Shown piece by piece: positions 24,719 to 32,888 of a stretch of 64,000 bases of DNA (positions within the stretch are counted from its first letter, which is position 1; every line of letters begins with the position of its first letter). Both the position numbers and the translations under genes were made by a program. This stretch comes from Neobacillus cucumis (lineage in GTDB: Bacteria; Bacillota; Bacilli; Bacillales_B; DSM-18226), in contig NZ_JAMBOH010000016.1 of NCBI RefSeq assembly GCF_023715505.1, forward strand, positions 65,602-129,601, read 5' to 3'. The notes under the pieces were generated by a model. It saw nothing but the letters and a program-made list of their open reading frames with translations, was not told where the DNA came from and did no database searches.

Positions 24719-25516
24719 TTATTTTAAAATGTGGTTACGAAGGGGTACTAGCTTTAATTCCTCTATCCCCTCAAGGACGAGTCGGCCAATCTGCACAGCC
24801 CCAGCCTCCTGAAAATGTGTGTTATCCTGAACACCATTTGAATAGTTCACGCTCTCTCCAGCATCCAACCAGAGGAAAACATCCTTCGTTCTTTCCGGTC
24901 CAAGTTCTTGGAACAATGCCTTGCTTTTAGCTGTAAGATCGATTACCGGCACATTTTCTTCCAAGCCAATCTCCTTCATGGCCGCCGGATAATCACCATG
25001 CGAATCACGCGCAACTCCTTCCTCTGTAAAACGTCGCCGTTCAACTGGAGTTATAAGGACCGGAATAGCCTGTTTTTCGCGTGCACCGTCAATATACCGT
25101 TTTAAATAGCTTTTATAAGTTGAATATGGCTCTGTATAACGAGATGGATCGTCAATTTTTTCGTCATTATGTCCAAATTGAATAAAAAGATAATCCCCTT
25201 TCTCTATCTGACTTAATATGGAATCAAGTCTCCCTTCATCTATAAAACTTTTTGAGCTTCTGCCAGAGGAGGCTTCATTTTTTACGATGATTTTATCATC
25301 AAAAAACTGATCAAAAACCTGTCCCCAGCCTGTCCTTGGTGCTAGCGAGCTCGAATAGTCAGATACAGTCGAATCTCCGGCCAGATAAACAGTAATACTA
25401 TTTTTGTGGGTGTTTTCGTAATTCGCTGCTTTAGCAAAGCTGTTTCCAAAAATCAAGCCAGGGATTACTAAAAACAAGGTTACCAGCAGCATTTTTTGTT
25501 TAAGATTATTCCGCAT
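24719..25516 (-). CDS. rhgT: Secreted rhamnogalacturonan acetylesterase (SGNH hydrolase, CE12-like)
   Basis: A 265-aa SGNH/GDSL hydrolase with an N-terminal Sec signal peptide (hydrophobic residues 8-28, MLLVTLFLVIPGLIFGN). The catalytic blocks are in order: block I VYLAGDSTVSDY with the nucleophile Ser, block II Gly in ASSGRSSKSF, block III FIQFGHNDEKID, and block V DNTHFQEAGA with the Asp-His pair. This matches rhamnogalacturonan acetylesterases of the RhgT/YesT type, which remove acetyl esters from pectin backbone and so expose it to lyases. It is a single gene between the ABC operon and the polygalacturonase remnant. Confidence 0.87.
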   Translation of the reverse strand: MRNNLKQKMLLVTLFLVIPGLIFGNSFAKAANYENTHKNSITVYLAGDSTVSDYSSSLAPRTGWGQVFDQFFDDKIIVKNEASSGRSSKSFIDEGRLDSILSQIEKGDYLFIQFGHNDEKIDDPSRYTEPYSTYKSYLKRYIDGAREKQAIPVLITPVERRRFTEEGVARDSHGDYPAAMKEIGLEENVPVIDLTAKSKALFQELGPERTKDVFLWLDAGESVNYSNGVQDNTHFQEAGAVQIGRLVLEGIEELKLVPLRNHILK

Positions 25517-25606
25517 AATATTCCTCCTTCATGAACAATTAAATAGATTAATAAAATAAGTGAGAACCTGCCCAAATGGCAGCAAGTTCTCCTTAATCGA
25601 TCTTGA

Positions 25607-27012
25607 TTAGTTTTTGTTTGGCCCTTTCGTCGTAACCTTAATACTAGGCCCAAACCCACTCCATTTTCCTGCTGCATCGCCTGCTTCAATCTTGAATACG
25701 TAAGTAGTATTTGGAGCTAGTCCTTGGATTCGATACTCAGTTCCAGATGCGGTGCTCTCCGTATTAATAGGAGTAAAGGTGACCTTTTCATTTACTGGCT
25801 TTCCATCTTGATAAATACGATAACCCATAACCTTTTTATCATCATAAGCATTTGGCCAGCTTAATTTCACACTTGTTTGGGTAATTGCTTTGACAGTAAT
25901 TATGCTTTCTTCCGGCCACTTAGGAGCGCTATGGTCAAATGCCTCATTCGTTTTGACTGATAATACTTGTGGATAACTTGATTCATTTCCCGTTTCATCT
26001 AATACTTTTATTTTAAAGTTATAAGCTGTATCAGGATTTAATTTTTTCACTGTAAACGACAATTCATTTCCTGCTGTTTCCCCGACTTTTTCCCCATTTG
26101 CAAATATTTCATACTTTTTAATCCCGTAAAGGTCAGTTGCACCTTTCCATTGAAGCTTCGCCCAGGTGCCACCAAGGCTTCCAGTTACATCGCTAAGTGT
26201 AAGCGAATCATCACCGGTTGGCACATCAGGAGAGACTATATCCTTTGTTCCAGATGTCGTGAACGTAGTTATAGGTCCATTGTCTGACCGATTCCCTGTT
26301 CCATCAACTGCTTCCACTTTAAACTGATAGTTTAAAGCAGGTGAAAGTCTTTCCACATTGTAAGAAGTTTGTTGCCCTTTAACAGAAGCAATTGGATTTT
26401 CACCATTATAAATAAGATACGAAGCTACTGCTGTATTGTCTGCTGCTCTTGTCCAGCTGAGAGTCGCAGAAACATCCTTTACATTTATTGCTTGTAAACT
26501 GGAGTCTCCAGTCCATTTCGGACCTTCAGCAGCGTTAGTCGATACAGATGTGGCTGTAGTATCACCTTCAAATTTTAATCCAGTAGAGTTCGTAATGACC
26601 CATGGATTTGCTGTAGAAATGAATTTTACATTTTTAAAAGAACTGTCTTTTAAAAAGTCTATCTTGGTTGGCTTCGCTTTCATAAATAAAACATTTTCAA
26701 AGTGGATAGCCTCATGGAATTGGTCAGGAACGCCTGCTACTTCGATTGGTTCCTTGCCAGTTCCATTAACGGTGATGTTTGACGTAAATGTCTCTAAATT
26801 GTGCTTTTTGGGCTGCTGGCTCAACCTCAATTGCAGCATTAGCGTCTGAGTAGGCAGATGTAAAAATAAAGGCTTATATCTTTCATGGCATTATCTCTAA
26901 AGATGATATTTCTTGCACCACCGCCATTATCCGGGTTGGTTTTACAGCGGAGGCCAATGTCTGTCTTATACATGACATTATCCTCTGCAAGAATCCCCTC
27001 TATCCAAGCTCC
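25607..27012 (-). pseudogene. GH28 polygalacturonase remnant with three C-terminal fibronectin type III domains
   Basis: Reading from 27012 downwards, the minus strand encodes the C-terminal strands of a GH28 beta-helix (GAWIEGILAEDNVMYKTDIG, then RCKTNPDNGGGARNI). The frame then shifts near 26874, continues in the second frame (AFIFTSAYSDANAAIEVEP, AQFRDIYV) and shifts again near 26782 into the frame that runs to the stop (SNITVNGTGKEPIEVAGV). Three fibronectin type III modules follow, each with a Pro-x-(W/P) start and a Y-F-K-I/V-E-A-x-D pattern. The N-terminal catalytic part of the gene, including the signal peptide, is absent upstream of 27012. An open frame from 26839 alone would be annotated as a short Fn3 protein, but it has no ribosome site. 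The gene is broken by truncation plus two frameshifts. Confidence 0.85.
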
Positions 27013-27071
27013 TTAATTATTAAAATTATACCCCTATTTAAATATTAGGGCTGTTCTATATCAAAAGGAAA

Positions 27072-27098
27072 AGGACTTACCAATGGAAGGTAAGTCCT
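27072..27098. terminator. Hairpin between the polygalacturonase remnant and the diguanylate cyclase remnant
   Basis: A perfect 10-bp stem AGGACTTACC / GGTAAGTCCT. It lies 12 nt past the reconstructed stop of the GGDEF pseudogene, so it is probably that gene's original terminator, although the T-run is short. Confidence 0.6.
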
Positions 27099-27109
27099 CT
27101 ATACGATAG

Positions 27110-28327
27110 TCAGCTATTTTTTTGAGAGGTTAATCGATTCCGGCCATTAGTCTTAGATTGAAGCATCAATTGGTCTGCATATATATATCCTTTTCCATTG
27201 ACACATTCTCATTTGACTTATAAAAATAGAGACCCAAGGAAGTAGTATATTTAATCTTAGCAGTATCACCATTATATTCCAAATTAAGTGTACTATTTTC
27301 AATGTCCAAAAGGATTTTACCTAACAATAATTTTGTTTCATCAAAAGATTTATTTCGTAAAAACATCGTAAATTCTTCTCCGCCGCTTCACAAAAAGGTA
27401 ATCTTCCTTTCCTACATACTTTTTTAGAGTATCAGCGAAATGCTTAATTACTTGATCTCCCACAGCATGGTTATAATTATCATTAATTTTTTTAAAATTA
27501 TCGATATCCCCTACAACGATCCCAATCCATTCACCGCTATTATTTAATTCTTTCATTTTCTTATCCATGTAGGCCCTATTATGGATACCAGTTAAAAAGT
27601 CAGTATATGCCATTTGTTCAAATTGATCACGCTCAGCTTTATGCTGAATTAATTGTGCCTTTGAAATAAAAGAATGACCTACTAAATAATTAATAATAAA
27701 AAGGCCGAGTACCATTTCCCAGAGCCCTTCTTTAATTAATAGAAATAACATCCCAATGATAAAAGAAATCCTAAGGATACTTCTACTTTTAATAAAGCTA
27801 ATCAGTTCTTTCTTAGTGCTAATTTCTTTCATCAGATAAAAAAAAATAATTAAGAAAGTATCTGATAAAATAGCATTCAAAATAACCAAGATAAACATTA
27901 ATATCCAAAATCCAAATGGTAGGTAGGAGAAGGGTTTGTTTAGTATTTGGTAAACAAAGAAAGTAAGAGTATTTTGCAGGACAAACGAACCGATGTTATA
28001 AAAAATATGCAGTAACTCATCCGGATCATCTGTTTTTGTTATTTTTTTATAAAAATACGCTGTAATCCTAAATAGGGATTCAAAAACTAATAAACCCACT
28101 GGGCCAAAAATTAAAATAAAGGATAAACTATAATTGATCCCATAATCGACAGTATCTTTACCTTTTTTACTTATTGTACGTAAATGGAAGGAAAGGATTG
28201 TAAATACCCAATACATGAATAAGGCCTTGAAAAAGAAGGTTTCTCCAATTGGGTGACTCTTTGGGAGTAATGAACCCAACAGTGATACTAAAAATAATAG
28301 AATAATATAAATTTTATCTTTACTCAA
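27110..28327 (-). pseudogene. Membrane diguanylate cyclase with frameshifted GGDEF domain
   Basis: The first 220 residues contain about seven transmembrane helices. A GGDEF domain follows (AYTDFLTGIHNRAYMDKKM, VVGDIDNFKKINDNYNHAVG). The frame is lost near 27389, immediately before the active-site motif. The next frame resumes exactly with SGGEEFTMFL and runs to another shift near 27191. Beyond that the expected end of the domain (GYIYADQLMLQSKTNGRNRL) lies in a third frame with a stop at 27110. GGEEF itself is intact, so the enzyme was recently functional. As written the sequence gives a product cut before the active site. Sequencing error is the main alternative. Confidence 0.8.
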
Positions 28328-28568
28328 TTTACATTTGCCCTCTTTCCATCTACCTATATGTACTTAAATCATAATTTGCTGCTTTTAGTTACAAATAGTC
28401 CATTATATCTCATAATATATTAACAAAATAATTAGACATAGTTAATCATTATTTAAATCCAATATTCACTATCATTTAAATATCCCTTGTGCACATAGGA
28501 AATTGGAACTTTTCTTTAAAAATTAAAAGTCCATTCCGCTGGGGGAATGAACTTAAGTCGTAACCTTC
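28328..28568. other. Intergenic region between thiolase and cyclase remnant
   Basis: This 241-bp AT-rich gap contains the thiolase terminator (28527-28554) and presumably the promoter of the cyclase remnant. Nothing else is recognisable. Confidence 0.4.
28527..28554 (-). terminator. Terminator downstream of the thiolase gene
   Basis: AAGTCCATTCC / GGAATGAACTT stem (one G-T type mismatch) lies 15 nt after the thiolase stop. On the minus strand it is followed by TTTTAATTTTT. Confidence 0.7.
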
Positions 28569-29744
28569 TTATAATCTCTCCCAAATAGAAGCGATTCCTT
28601 GTCCTCCACCAATACAAACTGCAGATGCCCCGTATTTTCCACCGCGTCTCTGTAATTCATAGACAAGTGAAAGGGTAATCCTTGTACCACTCGCTGCAAG
28701 TGGATGCCCAAGAGCAATGGCACCGCCATTCACATTTCCGATCTCCGGATCAAAACCTAACTCTTTTTGGCAGGCTAGATACTGCGCGGAGAAGGCTTCA
28801 TTAATTTCAATCAAATCCAAATCTTCCAGTTTTAAACCTGCTTTTTGGAGAGCCGTTTGAATGGCGGGAACCGGTCCAATCCCCATATATTTTGGATCCA
28901 CCCCTACTACACCCCACGATACGAGTCTTGCGATAGGCTTCAACCCTTTTTCAGCGGCAAATTCACTGGAAGTCACAATAACAGCTGCTGCTCCATCAAC
29001 CATCCCGCTTGCGTTTCCAGGGGTTACAACCCCATTCTCGATAAAACGAGGTTTTAGTTTTGCCAGCTTCTCCATACTTGTTTTACGCACATGTTCATCT
29101 TGGTCAACGACTCTACTCCCTTTTCTTTCCTTTACGGTAACGGGAACTATTTCTTCATTCAGATACCCTTTTTCAATCGCTGCAAGTGCCCGTTCATGAC
29201 TTGAAAGAGCATGCCGATCAACTTCTTCACGAGAAATGTTATATTTTTTGGCCAGATTTTCCGCCGTGTCAGACATAGTAACGTCACCAACCGTATCGTA
29301 TAAACCATCCCAGACCCAGTCTTCAATTACAGGACCGCCTAGTCCGCTTCCCCATCTCATTCCTGGGATTACATGGGGGACGTTACTCATGCTTTCTGTC
29401 CCTCCGGCCAGAACAGCGTTTGCTTCACCTGTTAGAATGTAACGAGCCGCAGTTAAAATGGCTTCTACTCCACTGCCGCACAAACGATTAATCGTTAACG
29501 CTGGAACGTGAATAGGCAATCCCGCCTTTAAGCCAACATGACGAGCCAGAAGATGGGCATCCTTACTTGATTGCTGAACATTTGCAAACACAACTTGATC
29601 GATCTCTTCCGGATTAATCTTTGCTTTCTGGACTGCACCACGGGCTGCTTCTACACCTAAATCGGTCGCCGAGATTCCTCTAAACGTTCCGGAAATTTCT
29701 GTAAAGGCTGTCCGTGCCCCTTCAACGATAACAATATGACTCAT
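28569..29744 (-). CDS. Thiolase (acetyl-CoA C-acyltransferase / acetyltransferase)
   Basis: A 391-aa thiolase. The nucleophilic Cys lies in LTINRLCGSGVEAILTAA (near residue 88). The second active-site region has NEAFSAQYLACQKELG, GGAIALGHPLAASGTR (catalytic His) and the second Cys in ASAVCIGGGQG. It cleaves 3-ketoacyl-CoA in beta-oxidation or forms acetoacetyl-CoA. The ATG at 29744 lies 9 nt after GGAGGAG; a TTG at 29753 abuts that site and is rejected. It is separated from the rest of the catabolic island by a GC-rich repeat, so it may be transcribed alone. A near-cre palindrome (AAAGCGCTTT) overlaps its leader. Confidence 0.9.
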   Translation of the reverse strand: MSHIVIVEGARTAFTEISGTFRGISATDLGVEAARGAVQKAKINPEEIDQVVFANVQQSSKDAHLLARHVGLKAGLPIHVPALTINRLCGSGVEAILTAARYILTGEANAVLAGGTESMSNVPHVIPGMRWGSGLGGPVIEDWVWDGLYDTVGDVTMSDTAENLAKKYNISREEVDRHALSSHERALAAIEKGYLNEEIVPVTVKERKGSRVVDQDEHVRKTSMEKLAKLKPRFIENGVVTPGNASGMVDGAAAVIVTSSEFAAEKGLKPIARLVSWGVVGVDPKYMGIGPVPAIQTALQKAGLKLEDLDLIEINEAFSAQYLACQKELGFDPEIGNVNGGAIALGHPLAASGTRITLSLVYELQRRGGKYGASAVCIGGGQGIASIWERL

Positions 29745-29763
29745 GTAATCCAACTCCTCCTCA

Positions 29764-29780
29764 AAAGCGCTTTCATATTT
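29764..29780. promoter_or_regulatory. Weak cre-like palindrome in the thiolase leader
   Basis: On the minus strand ATGAAAGCGCTTTTGAG contains the palindrome AAAGCGCTTT and matches the cre consensus except at the conserved C near its 3' end. It lies just upstream of the ribosome site of the thiolase gene. Fatty-acid or branched-chain catabolic thiolases are often under CcpA control, but the match is imperfect. Confidence 0.35.
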
Positions 29781-29913
29781 TATTAAGTACTATTCTTTTT
29801 ATCAATGATTCTATCTTTATTGTAAATACTTACCTTTCATATTGTTATCCTCAGTTCAAACGAAAAAGGGTATCTTTCTTCCTACATTTTGCTGGTTTTG
29901 CTTATAAAAAAAT

Positions 29914-30095
29914 GGCTGTGTTAAACTTGAGAGTTGATTTCCGCTCCAGGCGCTTCGCTTTCCGCGGGCGGTCCGGGGAGCCTCCTCGGCGCTATGCGCC
30001 TGTGGGGTCTCCCCAGCCCCGTACTCCCGCAGGAGTCTACGCGCCTTCCGCTCCAATCAACATGCCAAAAATCAACAATAGCCTTTAACACAGCC
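29914..30095. repeat. GC-rich palindromic element with 12-bp terminal inverted repeats
   Basis: A 182-bp block, visibly far more GC-rich than its surroundings, is bounded by perfect 12-bp inverted repeats (GGCTGTGTTAAA at 29914 and TTTAACACAGCC ending at 30095). Inside are a nested pair GTTGATT / AATCAAC, two direct copies of TCCGCTCC and several hairpins (GGCGC-TAT-GCGCC, GGGG-TCT-CCCC). I recognise the core as similar to a dispersed intergenic element found in many Bacillaceae genomes. It encodes no credible protein and looks like a MITE or structured-RNA repeat. It sits between the thiolase and a hypothetical gene. Confidence 0.75.
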
Positions 30096-30104
30096 TAAAA
30101 ATAA

Positions 30105-30136
30105 AAGCTGTCAATCTAGTTTATAGACGGCAGCTT
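30105..30136 (-). terminator. Probable terminator downstream of the 185-aa hypothetical gene
   Basis: AAGCTG / CAGCTT stem with partly paired interior, followed on the minus strand by TTTATTTTT. It lies just after the stop codon. Confidence 0.5.
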
Positions 30137-30143
30137 CCTATTT

Positions 30144-30701
30144 TTACAATAGATAGAATGTGTTCCCTTTTGGACCTAAAGGCAGATGTCCTTCCTCTAA
30201 AAGTTCTATTAGAACTGATAGAGCTTCATGATCATCAGCTAATTCAGCAGTACAGGCTAAAATACTTACATACATGGCATGACCAACTAGGAATTTAATC
30301 GTATTCTCATCCTTAAAAGTCATAAAAGCTTGTTTGTATGCACTATGAAAAATTGCTTCAGGCACTCTATCAACAACCTCATTTAGAAGTCTTTCATTCT
30401 CAAGGCTGTCAATTTTCTTTTTCCATTGTTCCGGTAATTCCTTCAGTACCTCCCAAAGAGCGCTGCCTTCAAATGAAAGCGTTTTGATTGTTTCAGGTAC
30501 CTGCTCTATGCAAATCCATTTGATTTCATAATCATGAACCCCAAAAGCACTCATAAACTGTGCTAATTTTCCTTCGATTTTAGGGGAATATTTACCAGCA
30601 TTTGAATACCAGTTGATCGATGTCAATTTTTCAATTAATTCATTGACTGAACGGACTGTAAGGCCATATTTTCCTTCATTGAATAATTGGGCCAAAGCCA
30701 T
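30144..30701 (-). CDS. Hypothetical protein in the aromatic-catabolism cluster
   Basis: A 185-aa soluble, largely helical, acidic protein that I do not recognise. It has no signal peptide or transmembrane helix. Single His residues occur in FGVHDYEIKW, FHSAYKQAF, VGHAMYVS and DDHEAL, and Cys in KWICIEQ and LACTAE. It follows the FAD monooxygenase gene by 40 nt in the same direction, preceded by a ribosome site (AAAGGAGCAAG), and is the last gene of the unit. It could be an accessory protein or an unrecognised isomerase for the gentisate route, which lacks a maleylpyruvate isomerase here. The sequence itself does not show this. Confidence 0.6.
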   Translation of the reverse strand: MALAQLFNEGKYGLTVRSVNELIEKLTSINWYSNAGKYSPKIEGKLAQFMSAFGVHDYEIKWICIEQVPETIKTLSFEGSALWEVLKELPEQWKKKIDSLENERLLNEVVDRVPEAIFHSAYKQAFMTFKDENTIKFLVGHAMYVSILACTAELADDHEALSVLIELLEEGHLPLGPKGNTFYLL

Positions 30702-30741
30702 TTTATCTTGCTCCTTTCAGGCGGTTTCATAGTATATGAGC

Positions 30742-31974
30742 TTAGTATTTCGTAGTTAATTCCGGAGGACCAAATTTTGGACCATACGGACCTTCCTCTA
30801 ACCAACGGCCCAGCCTCGGCACAATTGATACGAGTGAAGCAGCAAGCTCCCGCTTAAGATTCATTTCCGAAGAATTTCCTTGAAGATGGTGTAATGCGGT
30901 TGTTGAACAATCACGATTCCAATTGGCAGCAATGCGTCGTTCTCTTGCCGCTAAATAAATGGCGTCTCCTCGTTCATCTTCTGTTTTGGCTTGAATTGCC
31001 CTCTCAATTCCCGAAACTGCCTTAAGCGCATCTGGAACACCGGAGTTTAGTCCGCGGGCACCAAATGGAGCAAATAAATGAGCCGCTTCCCCAGCAAGAA
31101 GTACTCTCCGCTTAGGATCTGTCAATGAACTGGCCACTACCTGATGGAAACGATAGGTAGAGACCCAGGTAACACGTTCTGCATATTTAGGATCCATCAC
31201 TTTTGGCAGCCATTGTTTCACACCTTCCATGCTAGTAAAATCGTCTGGATTATCTCCCTCTAATAACTGAAGGTCAACACGCCATCCTCCCTTAAATGGA
31301 ACAAACATTACATTTCTTCCACCGGTTGCGGGATGTTGATAATGAAAAGTACGTTCAAGCGGCAGTGGATTCACCTCATCTTCTTTTACGTCCAAAACAA
31401 GGAATGTGTCTTCCGTACGTGGTCCTTCAAATACAAGACCTGCCTGTTCTCTTACAACTGAACGGGCTCCATCACATCCAATAATGTATTGAGCCTCAAA
31501 TGTTTCACCTGAGGCTATTTTCAAAATGGTACCGGTATCGTTGATTTCTAATTCTTTAACCGGAGAATCCCAAATTATTTCTACACCAGCATCCATACAG
31601 GCATTATAGATGTGTTTCTCAATTTCATCCTGATGAAGCGACGTGAAATGCGGCAATTCACTCGAATCATTATTATTGGTGATTCCATAATTACGTACAT
31701 ATACTTCTTTTCCTTTATATAAAGTCCGAACGACTGGCCAGATAATTCCGTTCCGGGCAAGTATGAAGCCAAGACCTTTTGAAGTCTCCTCTAAATGCTT
31801 CAAGGTGGCATTGTGTAAGTAAATGGCTCTGCTTCCTGGACGCGGCCGTCCGAATGGATCGGCTTCGATCACAACGGAAGAAATCCCTTTTTGTTTTAAT
31901 GCAAGACCTGCAACAAGACCAACAGGCCCAGCACCCACAACAATAACGTCATATTTCCTTCTCTTTTCCATCAT
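30742..31974 (-). CDS. FAD-dependent aromatic-ring monooxygenase
   Basis: A 410-aa group A flavoprotein hydroxylase (PheA/TfdB/MhpA clan). The Rossmann motif VIVVGAGPVGLVAGLAL is at residues 9-25, the conserved DG motif in YIIGCDGARSVVREQAG, and the second FAD motif in VLLAGEAAHLFAPFGARGLN near residue 290. MhpA proteins are longer (about 550 aa) and have a C-terminal thioredoxin-like domain, which is missing here. Such enzymes hydroxylate phenolic acids ortho or para to a hydroxyl group. With a gentisate-dioxygenase-like neighbour it may make gentisate from 3-hydroxybenzoate or salicylate (or its CoA ester). Substrate is inferred from context. ATG codons at 31974 and 31971 are both possible. 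Confidence 0.8.
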   Translation of the reverse strand: MMEKRRKYDVIVVGAGPVGLVAGLALKQKGISSVVIEADPFGRPRPGSRAIYLHNATLKHLEETSKGLGFILARNGIIWPVVRTLYKGKEVYVRNYGITNNNDSSELPHFTSLHQDEIEKHIYNACMDAGVEIIWDSPVKELEINDTGTILKIASGETFEAQYIIGCDGARSVVREQAGLVFEGPRTEDTFLVLDVKEDEVNPLPLERTFHYQHPATGGRNVMFVPFKGGWRVDLQLLEGDNPDDFTSMEGVKQWLPKVMDPKYAERVTWVSTYRFHQVVASSLTDPKRRVLLAGEAAHLFAPFGARGLNSGVPDALKAVSGIERAIQAKTEDERGDAIYLAARERRIAANWNRDCSTTALHHLQGNSSEMNLKRELAASLVSIVPRLGRWLEEGPYGPKFGPPELTTKY

Positions 31975-32039
31975 TTTCGGCGCTCCCTTTTATTTTGAAA
32001 TAGATTTATTCATAAATTATTTACTAGTCTCATACTCTT

Positions 32040-32888
32040 TCAGTATTTGTCCGAATATCTAACATCTACGCTAAATTCGCCAATTCTTTCAATTTTAATC
32101 CGTACTGTATCACCCGATTCAATCGGTCCTACTCCTGCAGGGGTTCCTGTTGCGATAATGTCCCCTGGTTGTAATGTCATATCTTGATTGGCTATCTCAA
32201 AACACTTAAAGCAGTCGTAAATCAAATACTTGGTATTCCCGTCCTGACGCAGTTCATCATTGATCCAGAGCTTCATGTCTAAATCATTGGGATTTTCAAT
32301 TTCATCGGAGGTCACAATCCATGGCCCAATCGGTGTAAAAGTATCGAATGATTTACGCCACGTTCTTTCCTCGTTGCCTCTTATAGAGATATCAAGTAAG
32401 GCAAAATAACCGAAAATGTAATCCTTCGCTTCAGATGAGGATCTATTTTTCGCTTTTTTCCCGATAACATAACCTAATTCTGCCTCATGGTCCGTTCTGC
32501 GATCCTTAAAAGGTAAAACGATAGGATCATTGGGACCTGATAGGGAATCTGGTGATTTTAAAAACAAACCAAGTTCTTCTATTGTTCGAGGGGCGTTATT
32601 AAACATCTCATTCATTTCTTTTTGATGGTTTCGATAATTGACGGGTGCTGCCCAAATCTTTCCAGTACCGGGAACTGGTGATTTCAATGTGACGTTTGAG
32701 AGAAGATAGGAAGGGCATGCTTCTATTTCCCTCTCTATCCTCACTTTTATTTCATCAAAGTTATCAATGAGCCGGAGAAAGGATTCACGTGGATTCTCAG
32801 AATTCCAGCCTGCTAAATTGGAAACATCTACGACTGAATCCCCTTTTACTATGCCTAGGGTATCTTCGTTAAAAATGGCGATTTTCAT
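32040..32888 (-). CDS. Fumarylacetoacetate hydrolase family protein (likely fumaryl- or maleylpyruvate hydrolase)
   Basis: A 282-aa FAH-fold hydrolase. The catalytic and metal-binding signatures are visible in the order KIWAAPVNYRNHQKEM (catalytic His), DHEAELGYVIGKKAKN (Glu pair), FGYFALLDISIRGNE (Asp) and GDIIATGTPAGVGPIESGD. These enzymes hydrolyse C-C bonds in acylpyruvates, the final step of the gentisate and homogentisate routes. The stop-start overlap with the double-cupin gene upstream (ATGA, 4 nt) indicates tight coupling, supporting the role of hydrolysing the ring-cleavage product. Confidence 0.85.
   Translation of the reverse strand: MKIAIFNEDTLGIVKGDSVVDVSNLAGWNSENPRESFLRLIDNFDEIKVRIEREIEACPSYLLSNVTLKSPVPGTGKIWAAPVNYRNHQKEMNEMFNNAPRTIEELGLFLKSPDSLSGPNDPIVLPFKDRRTDHEAELGYVIGKKAKNRSSSEAKDYIFGYFALLDISIRGNEERTWRKSFDTFTPIGPWIVTSDEIENPNDLDMKLWINDELRQDGNTKYLIYDCFKCFEIANQDMTLQPGDIIATGTPAGVGPIESGDTVRIKIERIGEFSVDVRYSDKY

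Noticed and set aside
24429..24812. 127-codon plus-strand open frame between the pectin ABC operon and the acetylesterase gene
   Set aside because: It overlaps both genes and the cre box, lacks a ribosome site and has no recognisable domain.
26436..26849. 137-codon plus-strand frame opposite the polygalacturonase remnant
   Set aside because: It is antisense to clear GH28/Fn3 coding sequence and has no ribosome site.
29856..30056. 66-codon minus-strand open frame rich in Arg, Ala and Glu
   Set aside because: It lies mostly in the GC-rich palindromic repeat, has no ribosome site and its composition follows from the repeat.
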